NCBI GenBank assembly: GCA_021324635.1
Contig: JAJPIS010000126.1
Coordinates: 1 to 42,449 of the forward strand
Origin: Gemmatimonadota bacterium
GTDB taxonomy: Bacteria > Gemmatimonadota > Gemmatimonadetes > Gemmatimonadales > Gemmatimonadaceae
Length of the DNA: 42,449 nucleotides
Reading direction: 5' to 3'
In this document: positions 6,439 to 14,100 of the stretch, in pieces
Numbering within the stretch: position 1 is the stretch's first letter
Layout of the letters: each line of letters opens with the position of its first letter
Notes under the pieces: generated by a model
Databases searched by the model: none
What the model was told of the DNA's origin: nothing
Seen by the model: the letters and a program-made list of their open reading frames with translations, nothing else
Translations under genes and position numbers: made by a program

Positions 6439-6460
6439 GGGGGCGCATCGGCTCGCCCCC
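6439..6460 (-). terminator. GC hairpin in the minus-strand operon
   Basis: Perfect 7-bp arms GGGGGCG/CGCCCCC around an eight-base loop, 15 bases after the stop of the 6475-7311 gene. No T tract follows on the minus strand, so it may attenuate or stabilise mRNA rather than terminate fully. Confidence 0.35.
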
Positions 6461-6474
6461 GTGTCGCTCGCCGC

Positions 6475-7311
6475 TCAGTAGTCGTCCTGATGTGCCGCGC
6501 ACAGCGCCTCGCCGGCGCCCGCGATCCACGCGACGTGGTGTGTGGTGCCGCAGACGGCGCAGCGGGCACCTGCGGGCGCCGGGCTCGCGTCGGGCTTGAA
6601 CAGCGAGCCGTCGATCACCTGCCCGAGCGCCAGCGCACCGGGCTCGATCGCCGCGACGGCCGCCGCCTGCGTGCCAGCCGGCGCCGGTGCTGCATCACCG
6701 CCGAGCGTCGCGTCGATCTCGGCCAGCCGCGCGAGGAGCCGGGCGCGCTCAGCCTCAAGGGCGGCCCGGTCGACCGCGATCGGCCGCGCGGCGGGCGTCT
6801 GCTCAGGCACGATGTCGGCGGAGCCCAGCCCCCGGGTCGTCCACTCGGCGATCTCGCGCTCGGCCGCCTCGCGTGGCACGTCGCGGATCAGGACGACGGC
6901 GCCCTCGCGCATCACGGTGTACCAGTTTTTGACGCTCCCGCCGCTCGTGACGCGGCCGGACAGTACGACGATTCCGCCGCCCAGCCGAGCGCCGGAGTCG
7001 CGGCCAGAGGCGTGTGCGATCTGCCGGCCGGCCGCGTAGAGGCCACCGTGGACGTCGGAGGCGACGTCACAGGTCGCGGTGAGCCTGAGGGTGACGAGGT
7101 CGCCGGTGGCGACAGTGCCGTCCGTGCCGTAGATCCGCCGGCAGAGGTCGCGGACCCGCGCCTCGTCGCGGAGGTCAAACAGCCAGGTGCGCGTGGTCGG
7201 CTCCCAGCGCCCGCCCAGCCGCTTGGCGGCGGGGGCAAAATCGGGGTTGTACGGGGAGGCGACGCGGACGGTCGTGGCGTCGGCGGTGATCGTGACGGCG
7301 GTGCTGCACAT
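6475..7311 (-). CDS. HARP-like N-terminal domain protein with C-terminal zinc knuckle
   Basis: A 278-residue protein from ATG 7311 (AGGAG upstream); ten more codons are open but weak. Residues about 5-60, with SPYNPDFAPAAKRLGGRW and a following TWLF, resemble the HARP-type fold found in SMARCAL1-like annealing helicases and some phage polymerase/primase N-termini, though no helicase motif follows. The middle is beta-rich, residues 165-225 form a helical segment with a coiled-coil look, and the end has CAVCG...C..H, a likely zinc site. It leads the minus-strand operon. A nucleic-acid-binding role is plausible but unproven. Confidence 0.6.
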   Translation of the reverse strand: MCSTAVTITADATTVRVASPYNPDFAPAAKRLGGRWEPTTRTWLFDLRDEARVRDLCRRIYGTDGTVATGDLVTLRLTATCDVASDVHGGLYAAGRQIAHASGRDSGARLGGGIVVLSGRVTSGGSVKNWYTVMREGAVVLIRDVPREAAEREIAEWTTRGLGSADIVPEQTPAARPIAVDRAALEAERARLLARLAEIDATLGGDAAPAPAGTQAAAVAAIEPGALALGQVIDGSLFKPDASPAPAGARCAVCGTTHHVAWIAGAGEALCAAHQDDY

Positions 7312-7401
7312 ATCGGGGCTCCTGGTCGCTCGACCCGTCACCCGCGGGCCCTCGGGGCCGACGACTCAGCGCGCGTCGGCTCGCGTCCTGCACGTGGGAG
7401 C

Positions 7402-7430
7402 AAAATAGGGCATATGCCCCCACTGCGCAA
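7402..7430 (-). promoter_or_regulatory. Minus-strand promoter with a palindrome in its spacer
   Basis: On the minus strand: TTGCGC (7430-7425), exactly 17 bases, then TATTTT (7407-7402). The spacer contains the perfect 12-bp palindrome GGGCATATGCCC (7408-7419), a natural operator position. Transcription would start near 7395, about 85 bases before ATG 7311. Confidence 0.45.
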
Positions 7431-7486
7431 GAGGGAGATTTAGGGACCTATGACACCTGGCACGCTCACGCTCGATTGCGCGCGAT

Positions 7487-7600
7487 CTGCCGTGCCTCGG
7501 CTCGTGAGTTCAGGCGACCCGCACCGGGTGTGTCCCGGTACATCCCGGTCGGGGTGAGGGCATGAGCGATTCGGGTCGCGAGCCGAGGATGGCACGGCAG
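7487..7600 (+). ncRNA. Candidate structured RNA element
   Basis: Long-range pairing by eye: 7487-7496 with 7591-7600 (10 bp, perfect), 7497-7504 with 7579-7586 (8 bp, perfect, leaving GGAT bulged), and 7515-7521 with 7572-7578 (7 bp). The enclosed region has two hairpins: ACCGGG/CCCGGT with loop TGTGT (7523-7539) and CATCCC/GGGGTG with loop GGTC (7541-7556). The single G-U pair in the second hairpin favours the plus strand. It could be a leader of the gene at 7746, a small RNA or a replication structure. Confidence 0.4.
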
Positions 7601-7745
7601 CGCCGCCCCGGGCATGGCGCCCAGTGCCCCGTCGGGGATGGACATGCAAGGAGAGCTCGCGCAGCTCGGCTGGGGCCTGAGCGGGGTCGGCCCCCGGGCG
7701 AGGATCGGGGACAATCGAAGCGGACGACGCAGCGTGGAATTGTTA

Positions 7746-8480
7746 ATGCCGTCTTCCGTGGCTGATGGACGACGGCCCCGGCGTCGTCCATCAGCCACTG
7801 AGCCGTCCGACGCGCTCTCTCCGGCCCAGCACGGGCGCGTCAAGCGCGCGCACCACCCGTACGAGTACACGCAGTACCAGCGCCGCGAGGCGGCTGCGCG
7901 CGAGGCGCGCCGCTGCATCTGCGAGATGGACCCCGCCGTCCGGCCCGGGGCCGTCCTCGTCACCCCAGGCCACGCCGAGCGCCGCCGCGACCCCGCGCGA
8001 CTGGCCGAGCCGCTCCAGCAGGTCTACGCGCTGCTCCTCGGCATGCTGGACGTGGCCCAGCGCAACGCCACCAACTGGATCTTGTACGTCGCCCACACGA
8101 GCGGCCAGCCGCTCACGGATCTCCCCGGCCTCCCACTGCTGCTGGCGATCGCCGCGCGCCGGCTTCCACTCCGCCGCGGGGACGTCATCGACCTCATCGC
8201 GCAACTCCACGCGGCGGGCGTGACACACCCGCGCGCCCCGCGGCAGCCTGAGCGGCGGGCGATCCACATGGACGCAGCGGGCGCCCACATGCGGCCCGCC
8301 TGCCCACACTCCGAGCTCTGGCGCTGCACGCGGCCGATGTCGGCCGTCCTGCGCTACCACGCACACCACGGCCACTGGCCAGCAGACCTCGCGCCCTTCG
8401 GCGGCCACGACCAGACGGCGCCCACGGCGCAGGCACCACCCAAACGGCGGCGACGACAGCCACGCGAACGGGCGGCATAA
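7746..8480 (+). CDS. Hypothetical protein, up to 244 aa, of the pre-late region
   Basis: Coding is convincing from about 7830 onward by third-position GC. The start is uncertain: ATG 7746 has a weak GGA upstream and is followed after ten bases by a 41-nt perfect hairpin, while the next in-frame ATG is 7927. A central helical hydrophobic stretch (YALLLGMLDVAQRNATNWILYVAHT, then LPLLLAIAARRLPL) and CPHSELWRC are visible, and the tail is very basic. The family is not recognised. It precedes the late operon and could be a late regulator, but no HTH is clear. Confidence 0.5.
   Translation: MPSSVADGRRPRRRPSATEPSDALSPAQHGRVKRAHHPYEYTQYQRREAAAREARRCICEMDPAVRPGAVLVTPGHAERRRDPARLAEPLQQVYALLLGMLDVAQRNATNWILYVAHTSGQPLTDLPGLPLLLAIAARRLPLRRGDVIDLIAQLHAAGVTHPRAPRQPERRAIHMDAAGAHMRPACPHSELWRCTRPMSAVLRYHAHHGHWPADLAPFGGHDQTAPTAQAPPKRRRRQPRERAA
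7758..7798. repeat. Perfect 17-bp inverted repeat
   Basis: Arms GTGGCTGATGGACGACG and CGTCGTCCATCAGCCAC around GCCCCGG. No T tract lies on either side, so it is not a standard intrinsic terminator. As RNA it would sit across the first codons of the 7746 frame and could hide or terminate translation; as DNA it could be a cruciform or a protein site. Confidence 0.75.
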
Positions 8481-8487
8481 CCCGCTC

Positions 8488-8514
8488 GGGCGTCACGTCT
8501 TACGTGCCGTGCCC
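8488..8514 (+). terminator. Putative terminator before the late operon
   Basis: A stem of GGGC/GCCC outside and CACGT/ACGTG inside with loop CTT, 8 bases after the stop at 8480 and followed by TTGCGC. The downstream TTTAAT (8533-8538) resembles a -10 box for the late operon but has no -35 at the right distance. Confidence 0.35.
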
Positions 8515-8620
8515 TTGCGCGCTGTCAGTAGCTTTAATCTAGGCAGAGTCCGCCACGCGCAGACCAGCCCCGCGCGCCCGTCGCCGGTTCCCACCGGGTC
8601 CCCACACCCCACGTGCCCAG

Positions 8621-8974
8621 ATGTCAAAGATCCCGCCACGGCCGCCCATCCGCGGGCGCCGCCCGTTCGGCGCTGATAGCGATCGGCCGACGCGTGAGGA
8701 GATATCCGTCTTCGTCTCCAACGCCCTCGAGGCCCACGCTGAGGCGACGGCGCGGACGATCGAGCAGACGTTTCACGAGTTTTTCGCCACGGCCGTCGAG
8801 TGCGGGCTGTTCGTGCCCGAGGGACTCGAGCGGCTACAGCAAAAGCAGCAGGCGGCTGCGGCAGCCGCCGCCCACGGTGGCGATGAGGCTACCCAGCCGG
8901 TCGCGGCGGGCGAGCCGGGCGCTGCGCCAGTGACGATCGACGATCCGCTGCCGCAGCTCGAGCTCGTCCACTAG
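8621..8974 (+). CDS. Hypothetical protein at the head of the late operon, 117 aa
   Basis: A 117-residue protein: a Pro/Arg-rich start, a helical centre (ISVFVSNALEAHAEATARTIEQTFHEFFATAVECG) and a Gln/Ala-rich helix before an acidic end. The centre could oligomerise as a coiled coil. No family is recognised. By position it could be a small terminase or head accessory protein, but the sequence does not show it. The start at ATG 8621 lacks a strong ribosome site. Confidence 0.5.
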   Translation: MSKIPPRPPIRGRRPFGADSDRPTREEISVFVSNALEAHAEATARTIEQTFHEFFATAVECGLFVPEGLERLQQKQQAAAAAAAHGGDEATQPVAAGEPGAAPVTIDDPLPQLELVH

Positions 8975-9003
8975 TCCCCCCACGCGCACGCCGGAGACGC
9001 ACC

Positions 9004-9249
9004 ATGGGATTCCGCACGAAGCCAAGCGCAGGGATCACGCTGCCCACGATCGCGCTGCCGACGGCACCGAGCCTACCGCGCGTGCCACTCGCGGGCGGCG
9101 GTGGCGCGCTCGCTGGCCACACATTCAGTCCCGGCCACGACGCTGGCATGGGCGGTGGGGTAGCCGACGCCTCGCTTGCCATCCACCAGTCGCGCGAGGG
9201 CCGCGCCGGATTCGGCAACCCGCGCCGCGGCCGGATGCCTGGCCGCTGA
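9004..9249 (+). CDS. Gly/Pro-rich small protein, 81 aa
   Basis: An 81-residue protein with a clear GGAGACGCACC leader before ATG 9004. Low-complexity Gly, Ala, Pro and Thr dominate and there is little predicted secondary structure. Its place among short late genes upstream of the spike suggests a minor virion component. The role is unknown. Confidence 0.5.
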   Translation: MGFRTKPSAGITLPTIALPTAPSLPRVPLAGGGGALAGHTFSPGHDAGMGGGVADASLAIHQSREGRAGFGNPRRGRMPGR

Positions 9250-9263
9250 GGCGACGCAGCGAC

Positions 9264-9425
9264 ATGGGCGGTCGGCGCACCGCACCGGTCGGCGACCCCG
9301 CCGGCGGACGGCTAGAGCCCGGTGAGCATCCATCGCGGGGCGGTGACGCCGTTTGGGCGTGGGCACTTCACCATGCTGGCCCCGTCACGCTCGTGACGCA
9401 TCCACCCCGGCCTGACGCGCAATGA
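9264..9425 (+). CDS. Small ORF coupled to the next gene, 53 aa
   Basis: A 53-residue frame from ATG 9264 to a TGA that overlaps the next ATG (ATGA at 9422-9425). It fills what would otherwise be a 170-base gap in a tightly packed operon. The product (MGRRTAPVGDPAGG at its start) is not recognised, and support is mainly from the coupling. Confidence 0.35.
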   Translation: MGGRRTAPVGDPAGGRLEPGEHPSRGGDAVWAWALHHAGPVTLVTHPPRPDAQ

Positions 9426-9631
9426 CCGACAACCAGCGCTACGCGCCGTCCGGCTCCGTCCTCTGCGGCTGCCCGGTCTGCAGCCCGAGGCTCGAGGCGC
9501 TCGTCCGGGCCCATCTCGCCCACAGTCCGCAGAGCTGGACGCGCGCGCCGCTGGACCACGAGCGACCCGCGTCACCCACGACGCCACTCCCAGCCGTCTG
9601 GCACGGATTCCACGACCCCGCGCTGCCGTAA
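9422..9631 (+). CDS. Small protein with a CxxC pair, 69 aa
   Basis: A 69-residue protein. CGCPVC (15-20) could bind a metal with H34 or a later His. The rest is proline-rich. It starts by ATGA overlap with the preceding short frame. No family is recognised. Confidence 0.45.
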   Translation: MTDNQRYAPSGSVLCGCPVCSPRLEALVRAHLAHSPQSWTRAPLDHERPASPTTPLPAVWHGFHDPALP

Positions 9632-9676
9632 GTCGGCGCCGGGCGGTCCGCCACATCTACCCGAGGCACCCCCACA

Positions 9677-9973
9677 ATGGCCGCTGAGCACCTCTCAGCG
9701 GCCCAGCGCCGCGCGATCCCGTCGCGCGAGTTCGCCGGGCCGCATCGCTCGTTCCCCGTCCGGAGCGCCCATGAGGTCAAGGCGGCGATCCGACTCGCCG
9801 GTCACGCAGCCAACCCGGACGCCGTCCGAGCGCGCGTCAAGCAGCTCGCCAAGGAGCAGGGCCTCTCTGGCGCGCTCCCCAAGACCGCACACACCGACAA
9901 GGCGGCGAAAGGCTCGACGCGGTCGAGTCTCCGTCGCGGCAACGGCATCATGCAGATGCGCGTCGGTCGCTGA
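9677..9973 (+). CDS. DUF6582-like small phage protein
   Basis: A 98-residue protein with the layout LSAAQRRAIPSREFAGP, FPVRSAHEVKAAIRLAGHA and a basic C-terminus. I recall this as the DUF6582 type often found beside phage head genes: a short 'uncooked' motif (IPxSxFAxP..R.FP) and then an Arg/Lys-rich helix. The function is not known; a role in DNA or capsid contact fits the basic end. The family is named from memory of the pattern, not from a search. Confidence 0.55.
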   Translation: MAAEHLSAAQRRAIPSREFAGPHRSFPVRSAHEVKAAIRLAGHAANPDAVRARVKQLAKEQGLSGALPKTAHTDKAAKGSTRSSLRRGNGIMQMRVGR

Positions 9974-9982
9974 GCTGGTCCC

Positions 9983-10192
9983 ATGCGCTTTTGCCTCTCC
10001 GCCGGCGAGACCGAGGCCGACATCCAGGACTACCTGGCCTCCGTCCGCGCACTCCACACGACCCTGGCCGGCCTTCAGCGCCAGGTCATCGGGCTCCGCG
10101 CGGAGCTCCGCGCGGAGATCCGCGTCCTCCGCGGGCTCCTCACGGCACCGCCGTCTCACCCTCCTAGCCCTCCGTCATGCTCACCCTCCTGA
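9983..10192 (+). CDS. Coiled-coil small protein, 69 aa
   Basis: A 69-residue protein. Residues 8-54 show heptad-like spacing of Leu, Ile and Val (LASVRALHTTLAGLQRQVIGL, then further Leu-rich turns), indicating a coiled coil, followed by a Pro/Ser tail. The 3' end overlaps the next short membrane-protein gene. Small helical proteins in this position may be terminase small subunits or chaperones; there is no direct evidence. Confidence 0.5.
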   Translation: MRFCLSAGETEADIQDYLASVRALHTTLAGLQRQVIGLRAELRAEIRVLRGLLTAPPSHPPSPPSCSPS

Positions 10193-10347
10193 TCGTCTTC
10201 GTGGCCGGCGTGCTCGCCGGCGCCGTGGCCGCCGCGCTCGTCTACCACAACAACCAGCGGGCCGCGACGGCGGCGGTCGCAGCGGCGGAGGCCGACGTCG
10301 CCTCGCTCGTCGCGAAGGCGCGCGCGGCCGGGATCACACTGCCCTGA
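10177..10347 (+). CDS. Small single-span membrane protein, 56 aa
   Basis: A 56-residue frame starting MLTLLIVFVAGVLAGAVAAA, a clear N-terminal membrane span, followed by a short loop and an alanine-rich helix that ends GITLP. It overlaps the end of the coiled-coil gene by 16 bases. It could be a virion membrane-interacting protein or a holin-like protein. It is separate from the lysis cassette at 34597-36306. Confidence 0.55.
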   Translation: MLTLLIVFVAGVLAGAVAAALVYHNNQRAATAAVAAAEADVASLVAKARAAGITLP

Positions 10348-10394
10348 CCCCTCGCGCGGCGGCTGACCGGCCGGGCCCGGCGGCTGGTCACCTG

Positions 10395-10802
10395 GTGCCG
10401 CAGCGGCATGGGGGCGCGCTCAAGCGCGGGGGCGGCTCGCACGCCCCGCGCCCGCGCCTCGCCTCCAAAGCCGAAGCGGTCCGCACGCTCCAGCGGCTCA
10501 TCCACGATCCGGCGTGTGTCGCGCGCGTCCAGGCGGCGCTCACCGATCCCGCGACCGATCCCAAAGCGTTCCACGCCATGTGGTGCGCCGTCTGGGACCG
10601 GGTCTATGGGCGCCCGCGCGAATCGCTCGAGCTCTCCGGGACGGTCGGCGCCGTCGTCGAGCACCAGCCGATGACGATCCTCCTGCCGGCGCTGGACGCG
10701 CCACCGCCCGCCCCGCCGGCGCCCACGCACGTCCTGCCCTACTCCGCGCTCCCACCCGACCCGAGCCTCGCGCCCGACGTCGCGACCGAGGAGGAGCCAT
10801 AG
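10395..10802 (+). CDS. Terminase-adjacent protein with VYGRPRE motif
   Basis: A 135-residue protein from GTG 10395, the best start in a frame that stays open upstream without a plausible product. It has a basic N-terminal stretch, a helical core (AVRTLQRLIHDPACVARVQAALTD), then VWDRVYGRPRESLELSG. That last motif (V/AYGKP followed by a helix end) is common in short proteins encoded just before large terminase genes, so a small-terminase-like role is possible. The last third is Pro/Ala rich. It ends where the next gene begins (ATAG). Confidence 0.5.
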   Translation: MPQRHGGALKRGGGSHAPRPRLASKAEAVRTLQRLIHDPACVARVQAALTDPATDPKAFHAMWCAVWDRVYGRPRESLELSGTVGAVVEHQPMTILLPALDAPPPAPPAPTHVLPYSALPPDPSLAPDVATEEEP

Positions 10803-11158
10803 CTGACCTCACCTTCGCCGCACCGGTCGCGACCGTCGGCGAGACGTACACGTGGACGCCGACGATCGTCGATCCGGTCACGGGCGTCGCACCCGTCCCC
10901 GACCTCACGACGTACGCGTCGGGCGAAATAGCGGTGCGGGCCACCCCCGGCGGCGCGATCATCCTCCAGGCGACGACGACCAACGGGCAGATGACGTTCG
11001 GGCCGCCCGGGACCGGGCAATTCACGATCGTCTTCCCCGCTGGGCAGATCACGACGAGCGGCGCCTTCACGTGGGAGTGCAAGTTCGTCGATGCCGCCGG
11101 CAACGTCTCGAAGCCCTTTGGCGGTCAGTTCCTCGTGACACCGACGTTCACGACCTAG
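10799..11158 (+). CDS. Beta-rich virion protein, possible BppU-like fibre domain; ATA start
   Basis: About 119 residues of beta-rich sequence: DLTFAAPVATVGETYTW, then several strands ending FLVTPTFTT. This resembles the small Ig/BppU-like N-terminal domains of baseplate or fibre proteins. In this frame no ATG, GTG or TTG lies near the 5' end. The coding-looking part begins at ATA 10799, right after GAGGAGGAGCC and overlapping the upstream TAG. It directly precedes the spike and may be its adaptor. Non-canonical initiation, a mutated ATG or a base error are all possible. Confidence 0.55.
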   Translation: MADLTFAAPVATVGETYTWTPTIVDPVTGVAPVPDLTTYASGEIAVRATPGGAIILQATTTNGQMTFGPPGTGQFTIVFPAGQITTSGAFTWECKFVDAAGNVSKPFGGQFLVTPTFTT

Positions 11159-11166
11159 CCGGCTGC

Positions 11167-14100
11167 GTGTCGATCCTCCGCGGGGTCTCGGCCGGGAAGG
11201 TCACGCAGCCACGGGTCGTCATCGCCCCGTCCGGCCAGTACACGATCTACGTGACCGTGGGCTATAAGGCGCCGCAGCTCCTCTACGCGACGAGCGTCGG
11301 CGCCGCCGCGCAGGCCACGTCCAAGGCGAGCACGCTCTCGCTCGCGCCGGCCACGTTCGGCATCACGACCCAGAACGGCACGGTCCAGCTCCAGGCGACG
11401 GTGAAGGACCAGTTCGGGACGATCGTGAGCCCGACCCCGGCTCTCACGTGGACGACGAGCGACCCACGCGTCACCGTGAGCGGGACCGGACTCTGTACTG
11501 GCGTCGGGACGGGCGCCGCCGCGACGATCACGGCGACGGTAACCGGGACGACAGTGAGCGGCACGGCGACCGTGACGACGCCGGCCGCCGTGCCGACGAC
11601 GCTCGCGATCAACGCCGGCTTCTCGACACTGGCCCAAGCGGCGGCGGCGGCCGGCACCCGCTTCGGCGTCTCGATCAACGACTCGTACGAGAGCCACCCG
11701 AACTACAGCCAGAACTACGCGCAGACGGCGGGCGCGGGCGGGATCGTCGCCTTCGAGAAGTGGCACTCCCACTGGTTCAGCGGGTCGTTCACGAACACGG
11801 GCCTCTCTGGGGTGACGACCAATTTCCTAGAGTTCGCGCCCGAGATGGCGCGGCTCCAGGCGCAGGGGACGGCGTTCGGCGTCACGTATATCGTCGATGA
11901 GGGCATCGATAGCTCGGGGAGTCTCTATCCCGGCATCGCGAGCCTCGTCACGAACGCGACCCAAGCGGAGACCATGCTCCAGACGATGGTCGCGCTCACC
12001 ACGGGGTTCTTCAATCCCCAGCCGCTCGGGCCCGCGTGGAATAGCGCGACCAACTACACGGTGGGGCAGGTGGTCTCGTCTGGCGGCGTGAACTACGCGT
12101 GCGTGACGCCGAACGTCAACACGCCGCCAGCGGGGAATATCTCCGCGTGGATGCCGATCCCGGTCGCGACGATCACGGCGTGGAGCTCGACCACCGCGTA
12201 CACGCCAGGGCAGATCGTCACGAATGGCGGCCACACCTACACGTGCTTCGCGGCGAACACGAACCAGGCGCCGCCGAACGCCCAGTTCTGGCTCTGCACC
12301 GAGTCCGGCGTGGTCGATACCTATACGCCGATCAACGAATGCCTCTTAGGCGGCAGCGGCCAGGGCTTCTTTAACCGCTTCCTCGGGCCCTCGCCGAACA
12401 ACTGGGTCCCGCGCGCGCTCAAGTACACGTACGCCGGCGATCCCGGCGCACGGAAGTACACGATCAACAACGGTCACGGCGAGTCAACGGCGGACAGCGC
12501 GCAGCGCGCGGCGGTGCTGTCGCTCGCGAACGCCGCGATCGCCGTCTTCGCCGGGATCGGCCTCAGCGCGAGCAAGCTCACGGTCGGCATCGAAGGCCAC
12601 GTCGATTGCCAGGAGATGCAGACGTCAGGCGGGTCGTTCGACACGACCAATACGCTCGCCTGGCTCAACAGCATCGTGGCGACCGGTGCGAGCTATGCGA
12701 TCACCGAGTTCGACGTCACGGACCACATGCTCGAAGGCTCAGGCGCTGCGGGCGTTGCGCAGCGCCAGCAACTCGTGGGGCTCGCGTACACGAATTTCCT
12801 GAACGTCGTCAAGCAGGCGAACGCCAAGCCAGACCACTTCACCTGCTGGCAACTCCGCAGCCCCGAAAACTGGCTCCAGAGCTTTACGCCCCGGTCGGAC
12901 GGGCTCCCGATGTTCCCGAACCCGTACGCCGACTTCAGCTTCACGACGCTCCCCGCCTACACGGCGATCGTGACGTGGCTCACGGGCCAATCGGGGCTCC
13001 AAGGGTCGATCACGCTCAACGACGCCCTGCCGCACCAGATCCCGGTGACGCTCGCGGACCAGTGGGGTGGGGCGATGTCGCCCTCGGTCGCCACCTGGTC
13101 CTCGACGGACACGACTAACCTCCCCGTGACGAGCGGGGGCGTCGTCCAGGCGAGTGCTGGTGGCCACAGCGCCACCATCACGGCGACGGTCGCGAGCGTG
13201 ACGCCGAACCTGACTGCCTCCGTCTCGGTGAGCAGCGCGGCGGCCGCTCTGGCGGCGATCGCCGTCTCACCTGGGAACGCCACGATCTCGACCGGCACGA
13301 TCATCGAGTCGGCGAGCGAGACCGACCAGTACGGCAATCCGTTCGGCGGCAGCGGGAACGGCAACGTCACGGTCTACGCGGCTGGCGGGTTCGGCCTCTC
13401 GGCCAATATCCCGGGGGTGGCGGCGGCGACGACACTCCTCTGGACCAAGGGCCGCATCCTGGTCGATGCGATCCGGGCGGCCGGCCTCAATAGCGGTGTC
13501 GGGCTCCAGGCGATCGACTCCGACGGGGCCGGGACGAACAAGAAGTGGGAGGTCTACTTCCAGACCGGCAGTACTGCCTTCGTGCAGTTGGTCTGCGCTC
13601 CCTACAAGACCGGGAGCGTCCGCATGGGTCCTGCGCCCACCGCGTTCATCAACGAGACGGCGCTCCCGGCGAACGGGAACTACATCGAGTGGTTCGCCGG
13701 GTACGACCAAGCGGCGGGGCACTGCATCGTCGCGTTCTTCGACTCGGCCGGCAACCTCTTCAACGACGGCTCGCATACCTCGACGGCGACGGTCGCGATC
13801 ACCGGGGCAGCCGCCCTCAATACCGATGGCGGCGCGAACGGTCGGGTCACGACGAACAAGGGCTTCAACGCGCACGCCGTGGCGCAGGCCGCCACGCACG
13901 ACGGTCAGGCGCTCTACACGAGCGCGCTCCCCGCGCAATCGTCGCAGTGGACCAAGCCGCTCGCGAGCGACAGCGGGATTCAGGCCGGCTGGTACATGGG
14001 GGACGCCTCCAGCGGCGCGGTGACGAGCGGGGCGGCCTTCGCGGGCGGTCAAGCGCTCGTGCAGACGAGTGCGACGGGTGGCGTCGGGGACGCGGGCGCG

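Larger units (their letters stand above)
7312..7745. other. Divergent control region without a convincing gene
   Basis: About 430 bases between the minus-strand operon and the plus-strand gene at 7746. It contains the minus-strand promoter (7402-7430), the 114-nt predicted RNA fold (7487-7600) and further GC-rich inverted repeats such as CCCCGTCGGGG (7627-7637). A 67-codon plus-strand frame from ATG 7562 exists but lies across the fold and has an odd Arg/Gly-rich product, so it is not called. Confidence 0.6.

Noticed and set aside
5299..7443. 714-codon plus-strand frame
   Set aside because: It lies opposite five tightly packed minus-strand genes with ribosome sites, one an HTH protein; the plus-strand product is Arg/Pro/Gly-rich shadow sequence.
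7562..7765. 67-codon plus-strand frame with a fair ribosome site
   Set aside because: It crosses the predicted RNA fold, has Arg/Gly-rich shadow composition and no coupling to neighbours; not excluded but not supported.
9771..10394. Long 5' extension of the 10395-10802 frame
   Set aside because: It runs over three better-supported short genes and gives an Arg/Ser-rich product.
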